Virus record (IMG/VR): IMGVR_UViG_3300029951_000382
Location: 1 to 33,560 of that record
Origin: a virus
Reading direction: 5' to 3' (one strand)
Length of the DNA: 33,560 nucleotides
The notes under the pieces were generated by a model. The model had not been told where the DNA came from. It did no database searches and worked only from the letters and a program-made list of their open reading frames with translations. This document shows, piece by piece, positions 22,501 through 29,778 of this stretch. The translations under genes and the position numbers were made by a program. Numbering within the stretch: the stretch's first letter is position 1; every line of letters starts with the position of its first letter.

Positions 22501-24589
22501 CGTTGTGCCAGAGCCAGCCCATTACATCACCGACGGCATGGACAGCGTCCATGACCCCGTGCTCCAAGTCGCCGAAGTATTTGATGACCTCGATGACAAA
22601 GAGCGCCAAGACCCCAATGGGTCCGGCGGCAAAAAGCACGTACAGATGGTCTTTGATGAAATCGAAGCCGGCACCTAGGGCCGACTTGACCCAGTCAAAT
22701 CCGGTCACGATCCCGGACCACACCAAGGAGGCCACATGGCCAATGTCGCCAAGGATGTCGCGGAAAGTCTTACTGTGCTGGTACAGCGCAACAACGCCGA
22801 TAACAGCGGCAGCTACACCCATCACGATGAGGGTGAATACGTTGGCGTCGGACAGCGCATCGAAAATCGCCATCTGGATGTTCAGCAGCATCACTGAGCT
22901 TCGCCAGATCAGGAACGCTTCGGCGATATCCGAGATGATCTTAGCCGCGATAGCGTTGTGGCCAATGGCGCCAATCGCCTGAGCAATATCCAGGACCAAC
23001 GGCGCGACCAGAGAGAGAATCCCCTTGGTCGCACTGAACTTTCCGAAGTTCCCTACAATGTCCTTAACCAGCGGAGCCGCTGGACGGAGATCCGTGACCA
23101 GTTCAGAGATGAACTTGCGAACATCCCCAATGCCCTTGCTGACATCGGCCGCGATCGGCGCGACCATATTCTGAAGGCCAGTCGATGAAGAGAATCCAGC
23201 GAAGCGGGATGACAGCGAGTTCAGCTCATTGAACACGGGCCTAAAGGCGCCAGCAGCGAACTGCGTCAAGCCGTCCTTGATGTTCGACAGGGATCCTGCG
23301 AAAGTCTTAGACTGGGCAGCCATCTCGCCACCCATTGCGCGGGTGGCGGAAGTGCCGTTCTCGATACCCTTGATCAGGATCGGCAGAGCCTGCGTCGCCA
23401 TGATCTTGCCGGCAGTGATGTTCTTCGACATCTGAGTCGTAGTCTCGCCATAGCCGGCAGCAAGAATCTGGAGCGCGGGGATTCCCCGGATCTCCAGCTC
23501 CCTGAGCTGGGTTTCCATGATCTGGCCCTTGGACTGCATCTCGCCGAAAACTTGTACGACGGAATCCAGGGTCGAGCTGTTGCCGCCGATGGCGGATACG
23601 GCATCTCCAAGACCAGTGAGGTCCGGGATGATGCTTTGGGCGTTGACGCCCAAAGCAAGAAGCTCTTGAGCATCCTGGGTGAGGTCTTCGAACTGGAACG
23701 GCGTGCCCAGGCTGAAGGACTTGATCTGAGCGATCATGGCCGTAGCCTTCGACGCTGAACCAAGCAGCGTCGTAAACGAGATCTGCGCGGTCTGCATCTC
23801 TGAGTTGAAGTCGATGACGCTCGACTTGATCGCGTCGAATGCGCTGGAGATGCCGCGCGAGATCATCGAGCCGGCAACATAGCCGAGACCCCATGAGCCG
23901 ATCGTGTACTTGAGACCAGTACCGAGTTCTTTGAACGACTCGGAAATCGCTTCTCCGCCATCATAGCCACCAGCAGAGAGAGCAGAAGAAATAAGGCCCC
24001 TGGCCTGTCCGCCAAACGACTGGACATTGGCAAGCATTCCCTGCACGCCGATAGATCCAAAAACGGATCCAAGGGATGCAGTCGAGTCGTTGACGGTCTC
24101 GCTCAGACTCTCAGTCAGCGCCTCTCCGGCCTCACGGCCGGCCAGCGACGCCTGATATGTCAGATCGTCAGCATCGAAGAAAGACAGCTGAAAATTCTCG
24201 GCCGCAGCCTCAGTAAAATTCAGAGACAGCTGCTCGCCGGCTTCGGCGCCAGCCTCGGAAAGGGTCGATACGAGTGAGGCTGCCGCATCGGTCGCAGCAC
24301 TACCAACAGAGTTGGTGATGTTCTCAGAGATGTTAGTAGCAGCATCCCCAAGAGCCTCTGTGAGGCTCCGCGAGATGGATGTGCTCATTTCCCCGGCTGC
24401 TTCAGTTGCGGCCTCTACAATGGGCGCCAGCGCCTCAGAGCCATTGACCGTGAATGCCTTGGACAGCTCGCTCTGTGCTGCCTCAGCGGCAGCCCTGACA
24501 TACTTCTCGATATCCGAGACGAGTGCTGCCGTATCGCCTAGGGCCAGGTCAATATAGGCGACGCCGGCGGAGCGCGCGGAGCCAGCCAT
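19565..24589 (-). CDS. Tape measure protein with lytic transglycosylase (SLT) domain
   Basis: The 1674-residue protein is the largest in the window. The N-terminal 250 residues are Ala/Ser-rich helices. Residues about 270-450 match the phage tape-measure core (QTAQISFTTLLGSASKATAMIAQIK, then ELLALGVNAQSIIPDLTGLGDAVSAIGG). Hydrophobic spans lie at about 560-740. Ten copies of L(W/Y)-x(5)-P-x(4)-(I/V)G follow to about residue 930. An SLT domain at about 1175-1260 contains IIAHESGGN (Glu 1190, catalytic), GLMQTIMATF and NIVAGIRYIQARY. It sets tail length (about 250 nm if 0.15 nm per residue applies) and probably cuts peptidoglycan at entry. ATG 24589 has AGGGAGG upstream. Confidence 0.93.
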   Translation of the reverse strand: MAGSARSAGVAYIDLALGDTAALVSDIEKYVRAAAEAAQSELSKAFTVNGSEALAPIVEAATEAAGEMSTSISRSLTEALGDAATNISENITNSVGSAATDAAASLVSTLSEAGAEAGEQLSLNFTEAAAENFQLSFFDADDLTYQASLAGREAGEALTESLSETVNDSTASLGSVFGSIGVQGMLANVQSFGGQARGLISSALSAGGYDGGEAISESFKELGTGLKYTIGSWGLGYVAGSMISRGISSAFDAIKSSVIDFNSEMQTAQISFTTLLGSASKATAMIAQIKSFSLGTPFQFEDLTQDAQELLALGVNAQSIIPDLTGLGDAVSAIGGNSSTLDSVVQVFGEMQSKGQIMETQLRELEIRGIPALQILAAGYGETTTQMSKNITAGKIMATQALPILIKGIENGTSATRAMGGEMAAQSKTFAGSLSNIKDGLTQFAAGAFRPVFNELNSLSSRFAGFSSSTGLQNMVAPIAADVSKGIGDVRKFISELVTDLRPAAPLVKDIVGNFGKFSATKGILSLVAPLVLDIAQAIGAIGHNAIAAKIISDIAEAFLIWRSSVMLLNIQMAIFDALSDANVFTLIVMGVAAAVIGVVALYQHSKTFRDILGDIGHVASLVWSGIVTGFDWVKSALGAGFDFIKDHLYVLFAAGPIGVLALFVIEVIKYFGDLEHGVMDAVHAVGDVMGWLWHNVLAPVFDAISFGVRLLVVIVGTLLATPFVIAYHILSPLITALWQDVFDPAFKGIGWLASWLWSNALGPTFRFIGGLFTNFGGSVVMPLWHDVFEPAFHGIGAVAMWLYNNAIGPAISWIGSAFSWLESNVISPVASAVEIAIGAVGAAGMWLWNNALGPAFSGIGDAAEWLYSRTLGPVFSLIGAVFTWLWKEAVQPTFAKVGQGFDSFGSWVAGLYNNDVKPIFRDIGSVISDTMHDVESAFKSAVSGISSLWGGLVKILDGPLNFIVNTVYTNGIREVWDFIANAVGIKDLPPAPHFATGGVVPGDRSQGDWVPLYGTAGEGILSIPEMNALGGEKGFNALRSVLGGGSRKGSPDGHYSLGGILDGIGGLVSSGAHMVTSGVGDLTHYAGSIVAGGLKDAASSMLAPLKAGISSMIPGNSPVKQLLTGIPTGMINDVLSFFGGKDQKAQEQFTANAGASLSAQVMSWIQQAEQITGVGSSWSSGLAAIIAHESGGNPNAENLSDSNAAAGDPSRGLMQTIMATFQQYRDQSLPDNIFDGLANIVAGIRYIQARYHSIANVPGLVSLAAGGPYEGYASGTDGAVAGWHWVGEAGPELVNFAGGETVLDHEDSLSMHAQVLGYATGTKKKAKKTVAPKTLTADQIYTADTDFGDLTSSDFTATSVKTLVDALNKLILGITSNTHAQQVVHADSVAAAKLATLSTDKTAIAATMKTATTYAASLTSAASSFGDLSGLNLSGVSGVGDIISGLQGNDSQLKTFIADMSKLKKLGYSTSVIQQVAAMGPSSGAVYAEALASASSSQASQVNSLLSQVSAETTTYGQSVADELYDTGANAGKGFLSGLKSQESAIAAEMKTIADTVVGTVKKELDIHSPSQRLRNEVGLMTGQGIVDGMDASVPAIESAAKRLGVAAASVPVSRPSSSLGAYQTASQAAAAGAPYFDVKVLLDGQELDARIEVKIDKNNNQLVRALNGGRTG

Positions 24590-24598
24590 GTAGCCTCC

Positions 24599-25260
24599 CT
24601 AGGACATGAGGAATCCCGCGATATCGGCGTTAGATGCTGCGGGAACAAGAACTTCGGAATCGGAAATACCTGGACGCGGGATACGCGTCGGACGCGTCGG
24701 CTTCTCCTCGCCATGGACAGAGGAGTAGGCCCACTGGATCTCTCCAAGGAGATCGACAGTGATTGCTAGCAGGTGGTCGCTCCGCGACCAGTCAGCCATC
24801 TCGCCATTCGTATCGTGCGAGAGCTGAGAATCCTGTGGAAGCCGACGGATCAAATTCAGAAGCCGTCGGCTGGACAGTGTGCCCCTGTACCAGTCGTAGA
24901 TATCGACGCGGTAGTAGTGGAGGAGATCAGCTTCAATAGCCTCTGCGTGCTCGTTGATCAGCTCACAGAGGGCGAGTCTTCCCCCACGCTCGCACCAGTC
25001 TCAGAGCGCCACGCATCCAGAATCGCCCGGACATCCTGGACGGAAACCTTGTGGGCGAAAAACCGGGTCGATGCATCAACGTCGTTCATCACCGCGCTAA
25101 CAATCTGCTTCAGATCATTGCCGGCATTCGCCATCGTCTCCAGCACATCAACGGGCAGTTCCGTCGGAAAGTTGAAGGTCTCGCCATCAATCACAAACTC
25201 GAACTTCTCGCCGTTCGCCTCAAGGCGCTGAGCACGGGCGGCATTAACGTCAAAAGCCAT
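24599..25260 (-). CDS. Tail assembly chaperone, frameshifted long form (GT-like)
   Basis: After a -1 shift at 24979 the ribosome reads RLALCELINEHAEAIEADLL, then YDWYRGTLSSRRLLNLIRRLP, and runs to TAG 24601-24599. The total is 94 plus 126 residues. The -1 frame lacks a good start of its own for the first part and encodes conserved-looking helical sequence directly from the slippery site (LLAITVDLLGEIQWAYSSV). That is the classical signature of programmed frameshifting in siphovirus chaperones. The shorter frame from 24853 is only the tail end of this product. Confidence 0.85.
24958..25260 (-). CDS. Tail assembly chaperone, short form (G-like)
   Basis: The 100-residue product is read without frameshift. 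Helical segments (PVDVLETMANAGNDLKQIVSAVMNDVDASTRFFAHKV and VQDVRAILDAWR) fit the G family, between tail tube and tape measure where lambda G/GT-like chaperones sit. It binds the tape measure during tail polymerisation. The slippery site at 24979-24985 near its end gives the longer form. Confidence 0.85.
   Translation of the reverse strand: MAFDVNAARAQRLEANGEKFEFVIDGETFNFPTELPVDVLETMANAGNDLKQIVSAVMNDVDASTRFFAHKVSVQDVRAILDAWRSETGASVGEDSPSVS
24979..24985 (-). promoter_or_regulatory. Programmed -1 frameshift slippery heptamer G-GGG-GAA
   Basis: On the minus strand the short-form codons read GTG-GGG-GAA-GAC, giving G.GGG.GAA. Slipping one base back keeps perfect pairing for the Gly tRNA and two of three pairs for Glu. 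It joins the short chaperone frame to the open -1 frame that ends at 24599. Confidence 0.8.
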
Positions 25261-25286
25261 GGTGTGTAAATCCCTTCGAGAGGATG

Positions 25287-25316
25287 CCTGTCCCCGCCCC
25301 TCTAAGCGGGGACAGG
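25287..25316. terminator. Long stem-loop between tail tube and chaperone genes
   Basis: CCTGTCCCCGC (25287-25297), an eight-base loop, GCGGGGACAGG (25306-25316) is a perfect 11-bp stem. On the minus strand it follows the tail-tube stop by about 40 bases. It lacks a T run, so it may be a partial terminator or an mRNA-stabilising stem that keeps the tail-tube message more abundant than the chaperone message. Confidence 0.6.
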
Positions 25317-25327
25317 CCGAATATGGG

Positions 25328-25340
25328 TGTCAAGCGTCAA
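25328..25340 (-). promoter_or_regulatory. Stoperator-like site 5 in the late operon
   Basis: A perfect TTGACGCTTGACA on the minus strand, between the tail-tube stop and the stem-loop. As in the early arm it runs with transcription. No -10 box lies at the right distance. It is the only copy found in the late operon, and it matches site 4 over 19 bases (TATTTC before the 13-mer). Confidence 0.7.
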
Positions 25341-25355
25341 GAAATAAGGCGGCGA

Positions 25356-25940
25356 TCAGGGAGTCATGTTCGGGTCGTTGGTGTACCAGTAAACGAGAGG
25401 CGTCACGCCGTCGAGTCCCATCGCGTTGTACGTGATGCCAAGAGCCGCACTCTTGTCGCGAGTCAGGTTGATATCGGTGGTGTCGGTCACCTGACCACGC
25501 GGAATGATGATTCGGGTAGTGATAGCGCCGTTGTTGTCGGTCCACTCAATCCCAAGTGTCCGCTCGAAAGAGACAAGCGTCTCGGAGATGGTGTACAGGT
25601 ATCCGCTGGCGCCATTGGTGGCGACAGCGCCACCACCGGCCCACAGGGGCAGCGTGATGGCATTCATCTGCACGAGGCTGAACTTCGCGGTCATTGCCCG
25701 ACTCTTCGGCACGTAGCGACCGGGAACGGTCGTCTGCCAGAGATCGATCTCATCCCAGCTGTCCTTCTTGCCAAGGACCACGCCAGTGTCATCGGTGAAG
25801 CCGAGATCCTGCCACAGGGCAGAAACACTGGCCCAGGAAGCCACAACGTCAGTGGGGGCCGGAGTGCCCACGGGAGCAATATAGAGGTGGCCCTGTCCGG
25901 CCACTCGAATCTGTGAAGTCTGCTGGCCAGTAGCGGCCAT
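25356..25940 (-). CDS. Major tail tube protein
   Basis: This 194-residue protein has the actinophage tail-tube pattern: RVAGQGHLYIAPVGTPAP at the start, a beta core (DDTGVVLGKKDSWDEIDLWQTTVPGRYV, AMTAKFSLVQMNAITLPLW), and PRGQVTDTTDINLTRDKSAALGITYNAM near the end. It polymerises into the tail tube. It lies between the tail terminator gene and the chaperone, as expected. ATG 25940 follows AGGAGG. Confidence 0.85.
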   Translation of the reverse strand: MAATGQQTSQIRVAGQGHLYIAPVGTPAPTDVVASWASVSALWQDLGFTDDTGVVLGKKDSWDEIDLWQTTVPGRYVPKSRAMTAKFSLVQMNAITLPLWAGGGAVATNGASGYLYTISETLVSFERTLGIEWTDNNGAITTRIIIPRGQVTDTTDINLTRDKSAALGITYNAMGLDGVTPLVYWYTNDPNMTP

Positions 25941-25950
25941 GTTGCCTCCT

Positions 25951-26370
25951 TTAGGCGTGCACCATGACCGATATCTGAGTCAGATAACGGCCGGCATTTG
26001 GGTAATCTTCTTCGTCAAACCACTGCGGGCCAACGTCTTCATTGACCGATGTGACACACGCACCGAAGGACGAGAGATCGGCAAAGCGGATATCGAACGC
26101 CAGTGCACGACGTACGATCCGCGTGAGATTGAATGCCGTGGCCTTATCTGGGCCGAAGCAGTCGATGTCTAGTCGGGGGTTGTCAGACCACATGAGAAAA
26201 TCGGTGGATCCGCCAAGACGAACCACACGGACCACGGATTGAGAACCGTTGTAATCAGTCGGGACTCTCGTCCCGATCTGGACGCCGGCCAGAGCCGGCA
26301 GCGTCAACAGCCACTGAACGATGACTTCTTCGATGTCTGGCAGATCGGCAGGTTCAATCAGGCCGATCAC
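25951..26370 (-). CDS. Tail terminator protein
   Basis: The 139-residue product starts at GTG 26370 (AGGAGG, GTGA overlap). DLPDIEEVIVQWLLTLPALAGVQIGTRVP and VVRVVRLGG are typical of small tail-completion (terminator) proteins upstream of the tail tube gene. The middle (RLDIDCFGPDKATAFNLTRIVRRAL) forms the helix-strand core of that fold. It would cap the tail for joining to the head. Confidence 0.72.
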   Translation of the reverse strand: MIGLIEPADLPDIEEVIVQWLLTLPALAGVQIGTRVPTDYNGSQSVVRVVRLGGSTDFLMWSDNPRLDIDCFGPDKATAFNLTRIVRRALAFDIRFADLSSFGACVTSVNEDVGPQWFDEEDYPNAGRYLTQISVMVHA

Positions 26371-26765
26371 CTCCTGACACGGTCAGCCCATTCCCGGATG
26401 TTCTTCTCGACGGCACGCTTGTTGCGTCGCTTCTCGGCGACTTCGCCGTTATGGACAGCGGCTGTCTGCCACTTGCCAATAGCTCGACCGAGTACACGGT
26501 GCGGAGCGTCCTTCGCTGTGCCGAACTCAATTGAGTAGGCAGCAGGATCGTCAGACCACACGCGGTAGTAGGGCCGTCCGTTGGATGCCCTAAATACGGC
26601 GCCCCGAAGGGAGGCCTGAAATTGCCCTGTCCTGTTGTACTGCCCCGCGATTTCGCGGGCAGACGTGAGGACCGATTCCCCCATCTCATCGAACATGTCG
26701 ATCAGCTCAGGCGACTCGAACAGCTCTTCTTTGATCCAGTCCGGATCGAACGAGAAGCTAGCCAC
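26367..26765 (-). CDS. Neck protein, HK97 gp10-like
   Basis: The 132-residue protein contains LTSAREIAGQYNRTGQFQASLRGAVF and YSIEFGTAKDAPHRVLGRAI, the core of HK97 gp10-type neck proteins, where a helix and strands end in E-(F/Y)-GT. GTG 26765 overlaps the previous gene by 8 bases. The basic end (AEKRRNKRAVEKNIREWADRVRR) could contact DNA or the connector. Confidence 0.78.
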   Translation of the reverse strand: MASFSFDPDWIKEELFESPELIDMFDEMGESVLTSAREIAGQYNRTGQFQASLRGAVFRASNGRPYYRVWSDDPAAYSIEFGTAKDAPHRVLGRAIGKWQTAAVHNGEVAEKRRNKRAVEKNIREWADRVRR

Positions 26766-27099
26766 TGAACCTCTTAATCCGACACTCGATGTGATGGATA
26801 CCGAATCCCGGTCGGGGGACCGGAGCCGGAATGCCGTAAACCTGATAGGTCACGCCATTGATGATGAGCCGATCCGTACCAAGGACATCGGTGCCAGCCG
26901 GCAGGAAAGCATTGCCGTCGGATTCGAGAGCGTCCCGGTTGGTCTCTTGCTCACCCATCCGTCTCTGATTGGTGTCCAGCCATCCGGAGACAGTTGTCTC
27001 CGTGGTGTTGGACCAGTCGATGCCAGGATTGTTGTACTTGTCCACGGTGAAGCCGGCGCGCTGAATGATGATGGGCACCGTAAAGATGTTCTCTAGCAT
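26758..27099 (-). CDS. Head closure (stopper) protein
   Basis: The 113-residue product (VPIIIQRAGFTVDKYNNPGIDWSNTTETTVSGWLD ... DRLIINGVTYQVYGIP) resembles SPP1 gp16-type stoppers, small beta barrels placed after the adaptor gene. ATG 27099 overlaps the adaptor stop (ATGA). Confidence 0.68.
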   Translation of the reverse strand: MLENIFTVPIIIQRAGFTVDKYNNPGIDWSNTTETTVSGWLDTNQRRMGEQETNRDALESDGNAFLPAGTDVLGTDRLIINGVTYQVYGIPAPVPRPGFGIHHIECRIKRFSG

Positions 27100-27740
27100 C
27101 AGCGGAATTCAATCGTGCGGTTCTTGCGAGCGCAGAAAGGCTTCAGGACTTCTTCATCATCGGAAGTCATAGAGATGGCTGCCAGTGGCACGCCATCGGC
27201 CATGCGATACGAGTAGCCGCCGATCGTCTCTCCCACAACGCCAGGAGAACCAGGCGCCAAAAGAACGCGCATCACCATCGTCGCGCAGACGCCAACCACC
27301 TTGTCTGGAATGACCGAATAGCCATGGGTGTACGTCACTAGATAGGTGACGTTCCGCCAAAACCAGTCGTTGTCTACCCAAAACTCGGGAGCATTGATTA
27401 CCGCCGATGGCGGACCAAGCATGATGGTCTGAGCGCCATCCCAAGTGAAGATCGAGTAGGGCATGTAGCTATTGCCGCTAGGATCTACTCGCGCAAGAGC
27501 ATCAACGCTAATGGCGGGCCGCTGCGGCAAAATGATCTGGTTGTCCACCGGGGCAATGACCTCGGCAGTCTGGATCAAGTTGAAGGTCTGTTTGGTGAAG
27601 GACCGGATCCGTTCAGAGGCGTCTGTCAGAAGAAACGCTGACCGCGTCTGCTCTGCGGACGTCAACGGTCGAGGCATTCGGTTGGCCACATCGGTAACAG
27701 TGGCCAGTGCGGGCAGAGATGGAGGAGTCGGAATCGTCAC
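27099..27740 (-). CDS. Head-tail adaptor protein
   Basis: GTG 27740 overlaps the glycosyltransferase stop (GTGA) with GGTGGAG before it; the frame from 27761 is too long. The 213-residue product starts with a helix bundle (LPALATVTDVANRMPRPLTSAEQTRSAFLLTDASERIRSFTKQTF) like gp6/gp15 adaptors, then has a longer beta-rich extension. It should sit under the portal. Confidence 0.72.
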   Translation of the reverse strand: MTIPTPPSLPALATVTDVANRMPRPLTSAEQTRSAFLLTDASERIRSFTKQTFNLIQTAEVIAPVDNQIILPQRPAISVDALARVDPSGNSYMPYSIFTWDGAQTIMLGPPSAVINAPEFWVDNDWFWRNVTYLVTYTHGYSVIPDKVVGVCATMVMRVLLAPGSPGVVGETIGGYSYRMADGVPLAAISMTSDDEEVLKPFCARKNRTIEFR

Positions 27741-28708
27741 GCTGTCTCCACCATGAAGCACCAGTGATTCAGGTCCGCATCGCGGACCAGATCAAGTTCT
27801 TTGGATCGCTTCAGTGCGCGGCGCGACGCGCCATTCCACACGCGCCCATCAGACAGCCTCTCAATGGCCGTCTGCCAGCCGTCCAGATCATCCCTGGATA
27901 CATACGTGCCAGCGTCGCCCAGAGCCTCTGTGAGGCCGTTTGTGGGATTCGCAATCACCGGGATGCCGGAGGCCATAGCTTCCACCCCGACACGTCCCCA
28001 GGACTCATAGACGCTCGGCATCAGCAGGATCCGAGTCTGGCGATAGACACGGCTCATGCCATGCGGATCGACATGATTCACAATCGTCACGTTCGGAAGA
28101 TACTCAATGATCTGGTCGCCATGAGCGCCGACCACGCCGAGAAACTGTGTCTCAGACATGCGTCGAGCCAGCTCATAGAAAACGTGAGCACCCTTGTCCG
28201 CATTCAGATTGATCAGCGTGACCTTAGTACCCGGCTTCGTCCGGTACTCGTCCGCATTGATCGGCGGACGCACCACCAGCCAGTCAGGGACGGGCTGATA
28301 CTCCTGAAGCTCATCCCTGAGCCATTCAGAGTTATAGACCTGATAGACATCTGATGCGCCGGACCAGGCGCGCGTGTTGTCGAAATCGTTGTGATTCACA
28401 ACAAAAACCGGCTTGTGCATCCATCGCGCGAGCACAACGGCTCGCGCAGTATTCTCCAGATGCGTTACGACAACATCGCACTTAGGCATCAGATCAATCG
28501 GATCCTCCTTATCCCGGAAGGGATGGACTCGGATACCGTCGATCGTGTAGCCGTCATGCCGGTAAGAGGCGTTGAGCGGGGCGCGAGATTCCAGAACGTC
28601 AACCTCGTGCCCGCGCTCGACCAGTGCGCGGAGCATCGTGTGAAGCATTACCTCCGCACCACCATTGTGGTGCGGGACATACCAATGGACCATCGCGAGA
28701 ACGCGCAC
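27737..28708 (-). CDS. GT4-family glycosyltransferase inside the head gene cluster
   Basis: The 323-residue protein is a GT-B glycosyltransferase. An N-terminal Rossmann half opens MRVLAMVHWYVPHHNGGAEVMLHTMLRALVERGHEV, with the glycine-rich loop that binds acceptor or donor. The C-terminal donor half contains VTLINLNADKGAHVFYELAR and YESWGRVGVEAMASGIPVIANPTNGLTEALGDAG, the E-x(7)-E-like donor motif of GT4. GTG 28708 has AGGAGG upstream. The gene lies between capsid and adaptor with tight spacing, so it is made together with virion proteins. It probably adds sugar to the capsid or another virion protein. Glycosylated mycobacteriophage capsids are the precedent. Acceptor and sugar are unknown. 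Confidence 0.87.
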   Translation of the reverse strand: MRVLAMVHWYVPHHNGGAEVMLHTMLRALVERGHEVDVLESRAPLNASYRHDGYTIDGIRVHPFRDKEDPIDLMPKCDVVVTHLENTARAVVLARWMHKPVFVVNHNDFDNTRAWSGASDVYQVYNSEWLRDELQEYQPVPDWLVVRPPINADEYRTKPGTKVTLINLNADKGAHVFYELARRMSETQFLGVVGAHGDQIIEYLPNVTIVNHVDPHGMSRVYRQTRILLMPSVYESWGRVGVEAMASGIPVIANPTNGLTEALGDAGTYVSRDDLDGWQTAIERLSDGRVWNGASRRALKRSKELDLVRDADLNHWCFMVETA

Positions 28709-28721
28709 TGGATACCTCCTA

Positions 28722-29741
28722 TCAGGTCAGCTCAGCAACCGGGGCCATCACCGAGAACGGGAAGTAAGTCCCGCGCTTCTGACCCAGGGCAGTAACAGGG
28801 TTGGCCGTCGCAAAACCCAGGCGCATAACGCACCGAAGAGCAACGGAGTCCTGCTGCATCAGGTTCAGGACAATATTGCCGGAGCCATCCTGAATCACAC
28901 CATCGGTGTGCATCGTGAAAGTGATGTCCTGCCGCATACCGATGATTGCGTTGTCCCACTGGCCAGCAATCAGGCTGGCAGTCTGCGGATTGAAGGCGCC
29001 GTTCTTAGCCTCACTGGTAGAGAACCCATAGAGATTCCCGCCGGGAGTGCCATCAGTATTAGGCTGATAAATCGGCAGACCCTGCGGAGAACGGTACCCC
29101 GCGAGAGTCCAGCCAAAGCCAGGCGCAGTCGCAAACCCATCGATGCTGTAGCCCTGCTTAACCAGCTGGGCGCCCATCTGAGTAATGGCCACACCGAGAT
29201 CCGGCCCATTAGCACCAGACGCAGTAGCGGGAGTGATCGTGTTGCCGGCCGCAATGGCGGCAGTGTAGATATCGGTAGACCAAGTGGCCGGACGATTCAC
29301 GCCGAAAAGGCATGCCCCATCGATAGCGATACCCAGAGCCTCAACAATCCTAGGCCGCACCTCGGCCCAGATATCGACCTGAGCGTCATCAAGGTATGCC
29401 TGCGGAATCGGCACGATCACAGCAAGCTCTTCGGCAATCAGCGAAACATTCTTCCACTGCTGCTGAGTCGTGCTCTTGAGGTTGTAGTCACCAGCACCAG
29501 GAGTGCTAGAAGCATTCAGAAAGTATGCCTGCGGCAGCACGGAAAGGACCGGCTGGCGCTGAGTCAGCGCCGACATAGTCACCTTGCGTGCACGTGCAAG
29601 GGCAACCGATGCGGTAGGCAGTTCCTGAATGATCTGGGCGGATACCGGAGTCGGGACCAGGGGCTCGCCCCCGGCCGGCGACCCGGCATTACGATAAAGG
29701 CCAGAACCATACTGGCCACCCGAGAAGGGGTTAGTAGTCAA
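28722..29741 (-). CDS. Major capsid protein, HK97 fold
   Basis: The 339-residue protein begins MTTNPFSGGQYGSGLYRN at TTG 29741, after GGAGGA. It shows the actinophage HK97-type capsid order: an N-arm, then AELPTAS-like SAQIIQELPTASVALARARKV, E-loop-like LSVLPQAYFLNASS, a spine-helix block (WKNVSLIAEELAVIVPIPQAYLDDAQVDIWAEVRPRIVEALG) and the P-domain end. No protease domain is fused; the scaffold lies just upstream. It could be an acceptor for the adjacent glycosyltransferase. Confidence 0.88.
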   Translation of the reverse strand: MTTNPFSGGQYGSGLYRNAGSPAGGEPLVPTPVSAQIIQELPTASVALARARKVTMSALTQRQPVLSVLPQAYFLNASSTPGAGDYNLKSTTQQQWKNVSLIAEELAVIVPIPQAYLDDAQVDIWAEVRPRIVEALGIAIDGACLFGVNRPATWSTDIYTAAIAAGNTITPATASGANGPDLGVAITQMGAQLVKQGYSIDGFATAPGFGWTLAGYRSPQGLPIYQPNTDGTPGGNLYGFSTSEAKNGAFNPQTASLIAGQWDNAIIGMRQDITFTMHTDGVIQDGSGNIVLNLMQQDSVALRCVMRLGFATANPVTALGQKRGTYFPFSVMAPVAELT

Positions 29742-29757
29742 CAGTCCTCCAATGCAA

Positions 29758-29778
29758 AACGCCCGACCTCCGGGCGTT
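29758..29778 (-). terminator. Hairpin with T run between scaffold and capsid genes
   Basis: On the minus strand AACGCCCG, loop GAGGT, CGGGCGTT is followed by TTGC, giving a T4 run. It lies just before the capsid ribosome-binding site. As a partial terminator it would lower capsid transcription. As an RNA stem it could mark a processing site that stabilises capsid mRNA. The second is more plausible for a highly needed protein. Confidence 0.55.

Noticed and set aside
19649-23758. Plus-strand open frames across the tape measure region (for example 20246-20992, 22208-22678, 22476-22982)
   Set aside because: They lie opposite a continuous 1674-codon gene with clear domains, and they lack coupled neighbours and domains.
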